Shown here: positions 1 through 7,253 of the stretch, in pieces
How the letters are laid out: every line of letters begins with the position of its first letter
Numbering within the stretch: position 1 is the first letter of the stretch
Assembly: GCA_004375725.1 (NCBI GenBank)
Contig: SOKS01000205.1
Coordinates: 1-10,597, forward strand
DNA from: Dehalococcoidia bacterium
Lineage (GTDB): Bacteria > Chloroflexota > Dehalococcoidia > Dehalococcoidales > RBG-16-60-22
Length of the DNA stretch: 10,597 bases
Reading direction: 5' to 3'
Notes under the pieces: generated by a model
Told to the model about the DNA's origin: nothing
The model's input: the letters and a program-made list of their open reading frames with translations, nothing else
Databases searched by the model: none
Translations under genes and position numbers: made by a program

Positions 1-212
1 CCAACCACCACACCAGCGGCCACTCTGGCCGGGTCACTGGCACTACCGAACCCATAAATGGAAACGAGGGCGATAAGGGCCGCACCACTCGAAATAAGAA
101 TATGCGTCCTCAGCCCTGCCTGTTTCCCGGCCCTTTCCCTCTGGTAACCGATAACAGCTCCCAGAGCAGCCGCCAGCAAGAGACGCAGCACCATTTCCAG
201 TACGATAGGCAT
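1..212 (-). CDS. MgtC/SapB family membrane protein, N-terminal part (gene continues past left edge)
   Basis: Reading leftwards from an ATG at 212-210 gives 70 codons plus two bases with no stop, so only the N-terminus is present. The protein opens with a hydrophobic segment (about residues 4-22, rich in Leu, Ala and Val), then the family hallmark of a charged turn (YQRERAGKQAGLRTH, about 23-37), then a second hydrophobic stretch with SSGAALIALVSIYGF and a DPARVAAGVV segment. This arrangement is characteristic of MgtC/SapB proteins, small inner-membrane proteins. In some pathogens they inhibit ATP synthase and aid survival at low magnesium; elsewhere the role is mostly unknown. The start lies 8 bases past the leuA stop, so it is probably the last or a late gene of the ilv-leu transcript. 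The Shine-Dalgarno sequence is weak, and an in-frame ATG at codon 7 is an alternative start. Family assignment is fairly sure; function in this organism is unknown. Confidence 0.8.
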   Translation of the reverse strand, partial: MPIVLEMVLRLLLAAALGAVIGYQRERAGKQAGLRTHILISSGAALIALVSIYGFGSASDPARVAAGVVV

Positions 213-220
213 TTCAGGCT

Positions 221-1741
221 CTACTCAGCTTTTTTCTTAGTAGCCAGCAACCGGTTGAGGGCGTTCACGTAGGCTTTGGCGCTTGCCACTATGATGTCTG
301 TATCCGCTCCCCGGCCAGTGTAGGTAACGCTATCACTCTCAATCCGGCACAGCACTTCACCGATGGCATCAATGCCCTCGGTAATTGATTTGATGTTGAA
401 TTCAGTAAGCGTGTTGGGTACCTTTACTATCTTGTCAATTGCCTTGAAGGCGGCATCAACCGGCCCGCTACCCAGTGCCGCGTCCGCCAGTGCCTGCCCA
501 TCAGGGCTGGTCATTATCACCGATGCCGTTGGGATACCACGGTCGCCGCAGGATATCTGGATGCGGTCAAGGTGATAGACTTCTGAGACCGTGCGTTGCT
601 CCTCGGCAACCAGCGATTCTATATCCCGGTCGGCTACTTCCTTTTTCTTATCTGCCAGGTCCTTGAAAGCGCGAAAGACACGATTGAAATCTTCGTCTTC
701 CAGACCATAGCCCAGCTCAGCCAGTCGCTCACGCAGAGCGTGACGACCGCTCAATTTGCCCAGCACCAGGCTGCTTGATGGTATGCCCACCGTTTTAGGG
801 TCCATTATTTCAAAGGTTATGGGCATTTTAATGACACCGTCCTGGTGTATACCGGACTCGTGCCGGAAGGCATTGGCGCCCACAATAGCTTTATTCGGCT
901 GCACGGAAAAACCGGTTATCTCGCTTACCATCCGACTCGTTTTATAGATTTGCCTGGTATCGATGTCGGTATTCAGGTTGAAGAAATCGCTGCGGGTCTT
1001 GATTGCCATGACGATTTCCTCGAGCGAAGCATTGCCCGCCCGCTCTCCAATGCCGTTGATGGTGCACTCCACCTGCCGACACCCTTTTCTGACTGCCTCC
1101 AGGCTATTTGCCACCGCCAGGCCCAGGTCATTATGGCAGTGCATACTGACAATTAATTCACTAATACGAGGCACGTTCTGGTAGATATTCTCAATGAGCC
1201 CGCCGAATTCTTCCGGAATGGAATAGCCCACGGTATCGGGGATATTGAGCGTGGTAGCGCCGGCCTCAATAGCCACCTGAAGTATCTGGTAAAGATAGGC
1301 CGGTTCTGTCCGGCTGGCATCCATGGGTGAAAATTCAATGTCATCGGTGTAGCTCCTCGCCCGGGCCACCATGTCACGCGTTAACTGCAGAATCTCCTCA
1401 CGTGTCTTCTTCATTCCATGCATAAGGTGGATGTCCGATGATGATACGAATACGTGAATACGAGGGTGTGCGGCATCTTTAATTGCCTCCCAGGCACGGT
1501 CAACATCATCCGGGTTCGCCCGGGCCAGACCGCAGATAATGCTGCCGCGCACTTCCTGAGCGATTAGCTTTACCGATTCGAAGTCGCCCGGCGAGCTGAT
1601 GGGGAAGCCGGCTTCAATAACATCCACACCGAGCTTCTCAAGCTGCCTGGCGATTTCAAGTTTCTCGCCAAGGTTCATGCTGCCGCCAGCCGCCTGTTCG
1701 CCATCGCGCAGTGTGGTGTCAAAGATAATGACTTTGCCCAT
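221..1741 (-). CDS. leuA: 2-isopropylmalate synthase
   Basis: LeuA condenses acetyl-CoA with 2-ketoisovalerate to give 2-isopropylmalate, the committed step of leucine synthesis, in the cytoplasm. The 506-residue product has the length of bacterial LeuA. Residues 1-270 form the HMGL-like TIM barrel, with the signature TTLRDGEQ at 9-16 (metal ligand Asp13), the metal-binding HCHND at 201-205 (His201, His203) and GERAGNASLEE at 232-242 (Asn237). The linker holds the conserved HESGIHQDG (294-302) and GKLSGRHAL (328-336). Residues about 390-500 form the C-terminal LeuA dimerisation domain that binds leucine for feedback inhibition, so the enzyme is probably leucine-sensitive. The start is supported by GGGGGAG five bases upstream. 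It lies 54 bases downstream of ilvC on the same strand. A citramalate synthase is the main alternative, but the length and the His-Glu-Ser-Gly-Ile-His linker favour LeuA. Confidence 0.95.
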   Translation of the reverse strand: MGKVIIFDTTLRDGEQAAGGSMNLGEKLEIARQLEKLGVDVIEAGFPISSPGDFESVKLIAQEVRGSIICGLARANPDDVDRAWEAIKDAAHPRIHVFVSSSDIHLMHGMKKTREEILQLTRDMVARARSYTDDIEFSPMDASRTEPAYLYQILQVAIEAGATTLNIPDTVGYSIPEEFGGLIENIYQNVPRISELIVSMHCHNDLGLAVANSLEAVRKGCRQVECTINGIGERAGNASLEEIVMAIKTRSDFFNLNTDIDTRQIYKTSRMVSEITGFSVQPNKAIVGANAFRHESGIHQDGVIKMPITFEIMDPKTVGIPSSSLVLGKLSGRHALRERLAELGYGLEDEDFNRVFRAFKDLADKKKEVADRDIESLVAEEQRTVSEVYHLDRIQISCGDRGIPTASVIMTSPDGQALADAALGSGPVDAAFKAIDKIVKVPNTLTEFNIKSITEGIDAIGEVLCRIESDSVTYTGRGADTDIIVASAKAYVNALNRLLATKKKAE

Positions 1742-1795
1742 CTCGCTCCCCCATTTTCTAGCGTATTATTATTGAATTGTTGGTAAGATATTTGT

Positions 1796-2788
1796 CTATT
1801 TAACCAGCCACGTCATCATCTTGCGCAGCTCAGCCCCGACCAGCTCAATTGGGTGCTCCCTGTCTTTACGAGTGAGCGCGTTGAATACCGGCATGCCAGC
1901 CTGGTTCTCCAGAATCCACTCGCGGGCAAAGGTGCCGTCCTGAATCTCACCCAGGATTTCCCACAGATTTTCCCTCACCCCTTCATCAATCACCCTTGGC
2001 CCTCTGGTTATATCACCATACCGGGCGGTATGACTTACCGAGTCACGCATAAAACCGATGCCACCTTTGTATATCAGGTCAACGATAAGTTTCAGCTCGT
2101 GGAGGCACTCGAAGTAAGCCAGTTCGGGCTGATAACCGGCCTCCACCAGCGTTTCAAAGGTTGCCTTGAGTAGAGAGGTAACGCCACCACAGAGTATTGT
2201 CTGCTCACCGAAGAGGTCGGTCTCCGTTTCCTCAGCGAAGGTGGTCTCCAGGACTCCAGCACGGGCACAGCCGATGGCCGCTGAGTAGGCCAGCGCTTTA
2301 TCCTTCGCCTGGCCGGAAGCGTCCTGATAGACCGCTATCAGCGCCGGTACGCCCTGTCCCTGGGTAAAGAGCTCGCGAAGCATAGTGCCTGGACTCTTGG
2401 GTGCTATCATGGTTACATCAATGTCCGGCGATGGTACCACCTGGTTGTAGTGGACGGAAAAGCCATGAGAAACCATGAGCATGTTACCCTTGGCTAGTCC
2501 CGGGGCGATATGCTGATTGTAGATTTTCTGGTGCAGGTTATCCGGGGTCAGCAGCATGACGATTTCCGCCGCTTTGGCTGCCTCTGCGACCGAAGTCACC
2601 TTAACGCCATCAGCCTCAGCTCTCGCCTTGCTCTTACTACCTTCCTGAAGTCCCACAATCACCTCGTAGCCATTGTCCTTAAGGTTCAGTGATTGACCAC
2701 GGCCCTGGTTGCCGTAGCCGATAACGGCGATCACCTTACCCTTCAATAAATTTAGATTCGCGTCTTTTTCGTAGTATACCTTAACCAT
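1796..2788 (-). CDS. ilvC: Ketol-acid reductoisomerase (class I)
   Basis: IlvC isomerises and reduces 2-acetolactate (or 2-aceto-2-hydroxybutyrate) to the dihydroxy acid with Mg2+ and NAD(P)H, the second shared step of valine, leucine and isoleucine synthesis. The 330 residues fit the short class I form. An N-terminal Rossmann domain carries GYGNQG at 24-29 and the cofactor-specificity loop GLQEGSKSK at 46-54. Catalytic-site candidates are His108 (SHGF) and Lys131 (APKSPG). The C-terminal knotted helical domain has Asp191 and Glu195 (DLFGE), Glu227 and Glu231 (FECLHE) and Ser252 (SVSHTARYGD), which match the known Mg and substrate ligands. AAAGGG just upstream supports the ATG start. It lies between ilvH (73-base gap) and leuA (54-base gap). 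One oddity is Gln48 where many homologues have Arg in the specificity loop, and a Gly-Arg-Gly-Gln sequence where the common form reads Gly-His-Ala-His. Confidence 0.97.
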   Translation of the reverse strand: MVKVYYEKDANLNLLKGKVIAVIGYGNQGRGQSLNLKDNGYEVIVGLQEGSKSKARAEADGVKVTSVAEAAKAAEIVMLLTPDNLHQKIYNQHIAPGLAKGNMLMVSHGFSVHYNQVVPSPDIDVTMIAPKSPGTMLRELFTQGQGVPALIAVYQDASGQAKDKALAYSAAIGCARAGVLETTFAEETETDLFGEQTILCGGVTSLLKATFETLVEAGYQPELAYFECLHELKLIVDLIYKGGIGFMRDSVSHTARYGDITRGPRVIDEGVRENLWEILGEIQDGTFAREWILENQAGMPVFNALTRKDREHPIELVGAELRKMMTWLVK

Positions 2789-2861
2789 GTCCCTTTTTTA
2801 CTTTACCCCCTTTATTTTTTTGCGTCTATTTAATCCGCACCAATCAAAACGAAGGCCACAA

Positions 2862-3401
2862 TTACAATAAGTTATACCTTGCTTTTCTGGTTTTTAACGG
2901 TTTTTCTTCAACACGCAACTGGCTGGGACTCCCTCTCAGCATAGCGATACTACCTGTTCTGGCCACTTCTTTTATGCCAAAGCTGCGCAGTAAATTCAGT
3001 AAAGAATCCAGCTTATCTTCATCGCCGGTAATCTCGATAGTCAGAGAATCAGCCGCCACATCGACAATACTGGCACGGAAGATATCGGCGATCTCAATTA
3101 TCTCACTGCGGGTTGAAGAAGTTGCCCTCACTTTTATCAGTGCCAGTTCTCGCACCGTAATATTATCGGCCGTAACATCTGTCACTTTGACCACGTTAAC
3201 CACCTTGCCCAATTGCTTTCTTACCTGCTCCAGGATATCGGCCGAACCGTTAACCACGAGGGTCATGCGTGATAAATTGGGCATTTCACTGTGTCCCACG
3301 GCAATGCTTTCAATATTGAAGCCCCGCCTTCGAAACAGGCTCGCCATACGGGTCAATACCCCGGGCTTGTCCTCAACCAGAGCAACCAGAGTGTGCCTCA
3401 T
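2862..3401 (-). CDS. ilvH: Acetolactate synthase small (regulatory) subunit, full length
   Basis: This is the regulatory chain that binds the IlvB catalytic subunit, raises its activity and confers end-product (usually valine) inhibition. Of 179 residues, about 2-75 form an ACT domain that opens with LVALVEDKPGVLTRMASLF and RRRGFNIES. Residues about 83-160 are the C-terminal ALS small-subunit domain (EIIEIADIFRASIVDVAADS and VARTGSIAMLRG). Gly14 and Asn29 correspond by position to residues whose mutation relieves valine inhibition in E. coli IlvH, so feedback control is probably intact. A charged tail of roughly 15 residues follows the last conserved segment. The start has only a weak Shine-Dalgarno sequence (GCGAAG directly upstream; GGAG further up). 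It follows the ACT-only paralogue by 55 bases and precedes ilvC. In many databases this full-length form is also named ilvN. Confidence 0.95.
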   Translation of the reverse strand: MRHTLVALVEDKPGVLTRMASLFRRRGFNIESIAVGHSEMPNLSRMTLVVNGSADILEQVRKQLGKVVNVVKVTDVTADNITVRELALIKVRATSSTRSEIIEIADIFRASIVDVAADSLTIEITGDEDKLDSLLNLLRSFGIKEVARTGSIAMLRGSPSQLRVEEKPLKTRKARYNLL

Positions 3402-3456
3402 CTTCGCTAAACGCTATCTCCGAATCCAGTCCAGTCAAATGGTTTTCTTTCTTGCC

Positions 3457-3732
3457 TCATGTCACGTCTTTTGTGGTGATATCCAGGACCTTTACGACAT
3501 CGACTATTCTTTCCAGCTGTTTTCGGACCTGGCCCAGGATCACTGCCGAGCCGGAGACCACAATGGCAACCCTGGTCAGACCAGGCCGATCGCCGCCCTC
3601 AGCTTCAATGGTTTCCAGAACATTCACGCTGTGAATATTGAAACCACGTCTTCGGAAAACGTTTGCCATCCGGTTCAACACCCCGGGTTTATCCTCTACC
3701 AGTGCCAGCAGAATGTGTTTTGTCGGTGTCAT
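3457..3732 (-). CDS. Stand-alone ACT-domain protein, second acetolactate synthase small subunit
   Basis: This 91-residue protein is almost entirely an ACT domain closely related to the N-terminal half of the adjacent full-length small subunit. By eye, 24 of 31 residues match between positions 8-38 here and 5-35 there. The ligand-site Gly (17) and Asn (32) are kept. It differs by an insertion of a few residues (IEAEGGDRPG, about 43-52) after the second strand, and it ends at the ACT boundary with no C-terminal domain. The gene has its own good Shine-Dalgarno sequence (AGGTGG) and starts 19 bases after ilvB, so it appears translated and intact. The 55-base gap to the next gene is too short to hide a lost C-terminal domain in another frame. 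Its size resembles E. coli IlvN (about 96 residues), which works as an ACT-only subunit. It probably binds IlvB or the long small subunit; whether it senses an amino acid is unknown. Confidence 0.85.
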   Translation of the reverse strand: MTPTKHILLALVEDKPGVLNRMANVFRRRGFNIHSVNVLETIEAEGGDRPGLTRVAIVVSGSAVILGQVRKQLERIVDVVKVLDITTKDVT

Positions 3733-3751
3733 TTTGCCACCTTTTTCGAGC

Positions 3752-5473
3752 CTAAATATTGCTCACTTTCAGTCTCTTTGAATCTGAAATAGCCTTTACC
3801 GGCTGCCTGGGCTCCTCCATAATCTCGGCAACCGTTGCCCCAGGCGGGATCATCGGGTAAACGTTTTCTTCCGGCGCCACCATAAAATCGATCAGAAACG
3901 GTCCGTGGTGCGCCATCGCCTGTTCGATTGCCGGAGCCACTTCTTCTCTATGCTTGACCCGCAACGCAGGTATATAGTATCCCTCCGCAATTTTGACGAA
4001 GTCAGGGCAGGATATCGGTGTGGCTACGTACCGGGCTTTGTAAAACAGCTGCTGCCACTGCCTCACCATCCCCAGATAGCCGTTATTGATAATGGCTATC
4101 TTGACCGGTGCCTGCTCCTGAACAATGGTTGCCAGCTCCTGAATGGTCATCTGAAAACTGCCATCGCCATCAATGCACCAGACCGTGGTATCGGGGCAGC
4201 CAATTTGAGCACCGAAAGCCGCCGGCAGGCCAAATCCCATCGTACCAAGACCACCGGAAGAAATCAGCGTATTGGGCTTATTGAAAAGGTAATGCTGTGC
4301 CGCCCACATCTGATGCTGCCCAACTCCGGTAACAATGATGGCCTCGCCTCTGGTTATTTCATATATCTGACGCACCACATACTGTGGCAGCAACCCATCG
4401 TCATCTCTGATGTCGATTGGGTGTTCCCTCCGCCAGTCATCCAGTTGATTGACCCATTCAAGGCGGTCAACAGGGACAATCTGCTTGTTCAGTGCCTGCA
4501 AAACCATCTTGACGTCGCCCACGATGGGTATGTCCGCGCGGACGTTCTTGCCAATTTCCGCCGGGTCAATATCAATGTGCACGATATGGGCATGAGGGGC
4601 AAAGGCGCTTATCTTTCCCGTTACCCGGTCATCAAATCTCATACCAAGGGCAATAAGCACATCAGAGCTCTCAATGGCATAATTAGCGTAGACCATCCCG
4701 TGCATGCCGACCATACCATAGCTGAGAGCATGGCTCTCCGGAAAGCAGCCGACACCCAGCAAGGTGGTCGCTACCGGTATCTGTGCTGTTTCCGCCAGGA
4801 GTTTCAGTTCATTGTAGGCTTTTGAGACATTGACCCCCCTGCCGGCAATGATAATGGGACGCTTGGCCTCGTTTATCGCTTTGGCGGCCTTCTTGATTTG
4901 TGCGGGATGACCCTGGAGCGTTGGTTTGTAGCCGGGTAAATCCGTTTTTTCTGGATAGTTGAATTCAGCCTGCTCCAGAAATACGTCACGAGGTATGTCG
5001 ATTAATATGGGCCCGGGACGCCCGGTGTGAGCCAGATGAAAGGTCTCCTTGATTATTGTTGCCAGGTGATTGACATCCATAACCAGGTAGTTATGTTTGG
5101 TAATGGGCAATGTTATACCGGTAATGTCTGTTTCCTGAAAGGCGTCACGGCCGATGAAGTCCCTGTGCACCTGACCGGTTACCGCGATTACCGGAACCGA
5201 GTCAAGAAAGGCATTGGCAATGCCGGTGACCAGGTTGGTCGCTCCAGGACCGGAGGTGGCAAAGCATACTCCCACCTTTCCCGTCGCCCGTGCATAGCCG
5301 TCAGCAGCATGTGCGGCTCCTTGCTCATGGCGTACCAGAATGTGCCGGAGCTGCGGATACTGCGGCAGGGTGTCATACAGAGGAATGACCGCCCCGCCGG
5401 GAAAGCCAAAAATAACCTCCACTCCCTCTTTTACCAAACTCTCACATAAAATCTGTGCACCTGTCAGCTTCAT
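3752..5473 (-). CDS. ilvB: Acetolactate synthase large (catalytic) subunit
   Basis: IlvB is the thiamine-diphosphate and FAD enzyme that joins two pyruvates to acetolactate, or pyruvate and 2-ketobutyrate to acetohydroxybutyrate, the first shared step of branched-chain amino acid synthesis. The 573 residues hold the usual three domains. The N-terminal ThDP-binding domain has GFPGGAVIPLYD (23-34) and the catalytic Glu50 in VRHEQGAAHA. The central FAD-associated domain starts near residue 195. The C-terminal ThDP domain has GDGSF (436-440) with INNGYLGMVRQW (462-473), the Mg-diphosphate motif. Asn463/Asn464 and the RQW region match synthase rather than oxidase or decarboxylase relatives. The start is fixed by a strong GAGGGAGG six bases upstream, which touches the ilvD stop codon, so translation of the two genes is probably coupled. 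Two small-subunit genes follow directly, which supports a biosynthetic (not catabolic) acetolactate synthase. Confidence 0.97.
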   Translation of the reverse strand: MKLTGAQILCESLVKEGVEVIFGFPGGAVIPLYDTLPQYPQLRHILVRHEQGAAHAADGYARATGKVGVCFATSGPGATNLVTGIANAFLDSVPVIAVTGQVHRDFIGRDAFQETDITGITLPITKHNYLVMDVNHLATIIKETFHLAHTGRPGPILIDIPRDVFLEQAEFNYPEKTDLPGYKPTLQGHPAQIKKAAKAINEAKRPIIIAGRGVNVSKAYNELKLLAETAQIPVATTLLGVGCFPESHALSYGMVGMHGMVYANYAIESSDVLIALGMRFDDRVTGKISAFAPHAHIVHIDIDPAEIGKNVRADIPIVGDVKMVLQALNKQIVPVDRLEWVNQLDDWRREHPIDIRDDDGLLPQYVVRQIYEITRGEAIIVTGVGQHQMWAAQHYLFNKPNTLISSGGLGTMGFGLPAAFGAQIGCPDTTVWCIDGDGSFQMTIQELATIVQEQAPVKIAIINNGYLGMVRQWQQLFYKARYVATPISCPDFVKIAEGYYIPALRVKHREEVAPAIEQAMAHHGPFLIDFMVAPEENVYPMIPPGATVAEIMEEPRQPVKAISDSKRLKVSNI

Positions 5474-5479
5474 GGCAAG

Positions 5480-5487
5480 CCTCCCTC
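5480..5487 (-). promoter_or_regulatory. Strong ribosome binding site of ilvB, abutting the ilvD stop
   Basis: On the minus strand this reads GAGGGAGG, six bases before the ilvB ATG at 5473-5471. Its first base is also the last base of the ilvD TAG stop (5489-5487). This fixes the ilvB start and suggests that ribosomes finishing ilvD can reinitiate on ilvB. Confidence 0.8.
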
Positions 5488-7163
5488 TAGCCTCCGAAGA
5501 CAGCTCCGGTACTCGCCGAGCTCACTTTCTCGGCATAATACCTGAGATAACCGGACTTTACTTTCGGTTCAAACGCCGGCAATTGTGCTACACGACGTTT
5601 TATTTCTTCATCGGTCAGTTCTACTTCCAGCCTGTAATTCGGAATATCAACGACAATGGTGTCACCTTCTCTCAAAGCGGCAATCGGGCCCTGACCTGCC
5701 GCCTCGGGAGAAACATGCCCGATGGCAGCACCACGAGAACCGCCGGAAAAGCGCCCGTCGGTTATAAGGGCGACCTTGTTGTCTATTCCCAGACCGCTCA
5801 AAAGAGAGGTGGGTGTCAGCATTTCTCTCATTCCCGGGCCGCCTTTTGGCCCTTCATAGCGAATAACGATCACATCACCCGCTTTTATGGCGCCACCCAT
5901 AATGGCTTTAGTTGCTTCTTCCTCAGAGTCGAATACCCTGGCCGGCCCACGGTGCGACAGCATTTCAGGGGCCACTGCCGAACGGCGCACCACGGCACCC
6001 TTGGGAGCCAGGTTACCAAAGAGTATTGCCAGGCCACCGGTCGTGGCAAACGCATTGTCAATCGGTCGAATTACATCACTGTCCAGAACCTGACTGCCCG
6101 CAATATTCTCGGCCAGTGTTCTGCCGGTCGCCGTTTGCAGATTCAGCTTCAACAGTCCTTTTATTTCCTTCATCACTGCCGGTATACCACCGGCATGGTC
6201 CAGGTCCTCGATGTGATATTTGGTTTTCTCATCTATATATGCCGGCGACAGCTTGCAAAGGCACGGTGTCTTCTGACTTATCTCATTCACCAGCGTCAGC
6301 GGAAAGGCAACGTCTGCCTCGTGGGCGATGGCCATCAGGTGCAGCACCGAGTTGGTGCTGGCACCAAGCGCCATATCGACGGTCAGGGCATTGTAGATGG
6401 ACTCTTTATTAATCAAATCTCGCGGCCGGACGTTATCCGCCAGCAGTTTCATCACCGTGCGCCCGGCATCCTTTGCCAGACCCAGCCGCCTGGCGTCCAC
6501 CGCCGGGATAGTGCCATTGCCCGGCAACCCTATTCCCATAACCTCAATCAGGCAGTTCATGGTATTGGCGGTAAACATGCCAGCACAGCTCCCGCAGCCG
6601 GGACAGGCAACCTGCTCCAGCTGGTCCAGCTCCTCCTGGCTCATCTTGCCACTGAGAACCTCGCCCACTCCTTCAAATACCGAGATAACGTCAACTTTTC
6701 GGCCATCACTGCCAAAGCGGCCGGCCAGCATGGGACCGCCGCTGATGAAGATGGACGGAATATTCAACCTTGCTGCCGCCATGAGCATTCCGGGAACAAT
6801 CTTGTCACAGTTAGGAATGAAAACAAGGGCATCAAAAGCATGTGCCTCGGCTACCGTTTCCACTGAGTCGGCAATTAACTGTCGGCTGGGCAGGCTGTAT
6901 TTCATCCCCGCATGGTTCATAACGATGCCGTCACACACGGCAATGGTATTAACCTCAAAGGGGACGCCACCTCCTTCCCGTACTCCCGCTTTTACCGCCT
7001 GCGCAATTTCACGCAGATGCATGTGTCCGGGAACAATCTCGCTGAAACTGTTGATAATGCCAACAAACGGCTTGTCCATGTCTGAGCGATTGCAGCCCAG
7101 AGCATACAGCAGAGAGCGATGCGGCGCCCTCTCTATCCCTTTCTTAACGACGTCACTTCTCAA
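5487..7163 (-). CDS. ilvD: Dihydroxy-acid dehydratase, probable [4Fe-4S] type, TTG start
   Basis: IlvD dehydrates 2,3-dihydroxy-isovalerate or 2,3-dihydroxy-3-methylvalerate to the 2-keto acid, the last shared step before transamination or leucine synthesis. The 558 residues match the IlvD/Edd family throughout. Visible elements are NSFSEIVPGHMHLRE (38-52), CDG at 77-79 (Mg ligand Asp78), NCDK at 118-121 (cluster Cys119 and Lys121), CPGCGSCAGMFTANTMNCL (187-205), and GRFSGGSRG (470-478) with the probable catalytic serine. The VPGH segment lacks the PCN cysteine of the [2Fe-2S] enzymes and resembles E. coli IlvD, so an oxygen-labile [4Fe-4S] cluster is likely, in keeping with an anaerobe. The start is TTG: it gives the family-typical MRSD N-terminus, with GGGGAG six bases upstream and no in-frame ATG or GTG between the two. 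It is the first gene of the ilv-leu operon and is preceded by a promoter and a hairpin leader. Confidence 0.96.
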   Translation of the reverse strand: MRSDVVKKGIERAPHRSLLYALGCNRSDMDKPFVGIINSFSEIVPGHMHLREIAQAVKAGVREGGGVPFEVNTIAVCDGIVMNHAGMKYSLPSRQLIADSVETVAEAHAFDALVFIPNCDKIVPGMLMAAARLNIPSIFISGGPMLAGRFGSDGRKVDVISVFEGVGEVLSGKMSQEELDQLEQVACPGCGSCAGMFTANTMNCLIEVMGIGLPGNGTIPAVDARRLGLAKDAGRTVMKLLADNVRPRDLINKESIYNALTVDMALGASTNSVLHLMAIAHEADVAFPLTLVNEISQKTPCLCKLSPAYIDEKTKYHIEDLDHAGGIPAVMKEIKGLLKLNLQTATGRTLAENIAGSQVLDSDVIRPIDNAFATTGGLAILFGNLAPKGAVVRRSAVAPEMLSHRGPARVFDSEEEATKAIMGGAIKAGDVIVIRYEGPKGGPGMREMLTPTSLLSGLGIDNKVALITDGRFSGGSRGAAIGHVSPEAAGQGPIAALREGDTIVVDIPNYRLEVELTDEEIKRRVAQLPAFEPKVKSGYLRYYAEKVSSASTGAVFGG

Positions 7164-7169
7164 ATCAAA

Positions 7170-7175
7170 CTCCCC
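7170..7175 (-). promoter_or_regulatory. Ribosome binding site that fixes the ilvD TTG start
   Basis: On the minus strand this is GGGGAG, followed by six bases and then TTG at 7163-7161. No ATG or GTG lies in the ilvD frame between this site and TTG, and the resulting N-terminus (MRSDVVKKGIERAPHRSLL) matches the family start. The non-standard codon is therefore well supported. Confidence 0.75.
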
Positions 7176-7188
7176 ATTTCAGGTTCTT

Positions 7189-7219
7189 AAAAAAAATAAC
7201 GGCCACATACGCACGGACC
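7189..7219 (-). terminator. Hairpin plus U8 tract in the ilvD leader (terminator or attenuator)
   Basis: Read on the minus strand, 7219-7201 (GGTCCGTGCGTATGTGGCC) can fold into a stem of seven base pairs (two of them G-U, one bulged U) with a four-base GCGU loop. Four bases later comes a run of eight T (7196-7189). This is the shape of an intrinsic terminator, although the stem is short and the U tract is slightly set back. It lies downstream of the ilvD promoter and upstream of the ilvD ribosome binding site. It would therefore stop read-through from the tsa genes and also part of the transcription into ilvD. No T-box sequence or leader peptide rich in Ile, Leu or Val codons is evident. Attenuation is an inference. 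Confidence 0.4.
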
Positions 7220-7253
7220 AGATAAACGGGAAAAACGCAGCAGCCCGTATCAT

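Noticed and set aside
2789..2861. Possible terminator or promoter in the ilvH-ilvC gap
   Set aside because: The only inverted repeat is a 4-bp stem (TGCG/CGCA) followed by A rather than T on the transcribed strand, and no spaced -35/-10 pair was found. It is treated as an ordinary AT-rich spacer.
3402..3456. Possibility that the short ACT gene and ilvH are one gene split by a frameshift
   Set aside because: Both contain a complete, homologous ACT domain, so they are duplicates rather than two halves. The short gene has a good ribosome binding site, and ilvH starts at the normal family N-terminus.
3905..4825. 306-codon plus-strand frame antisense to ilvB
   Set aside because: It lies wholly within ilvB, has no recognisable motif, and its composition is that of an antisense shadow.
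5340..6866. Long open frame of 508 codons on the plus strand, antisense to ilvD and the start of ilvB
   Set aside because: It crosses two well-supported genes on the other strand. Its translation is rich in Arg, His, Gln and Cys without recognisable domains, as expected for a shadow of third-position-biased coding sequence, and I saw no promoter or ribosome binding site for it.
7160..7177. Five-codon mini-ORF (MGSLI, ATG at 7177) whose TGA overlaps the ilvD TTG start
   Set aside because: It has no Shine-Dalgarno sequence of its own, and its second and third codons are the ilvD ribosome binding site. The Leu-Ile codons are tempting for regulation, but five codons can arise by chance.
7179..7253. 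Possible 24-codon leader peptide (ATG at 7253, ending at TGA 7179) upstream of ilvD
   Set aside because: The ATG directly abuts the predicted -10 box, so it would lie upstream of the transcription start. It has no ribosome binding site, and the codons are not a run of Ile, Val or Leu.
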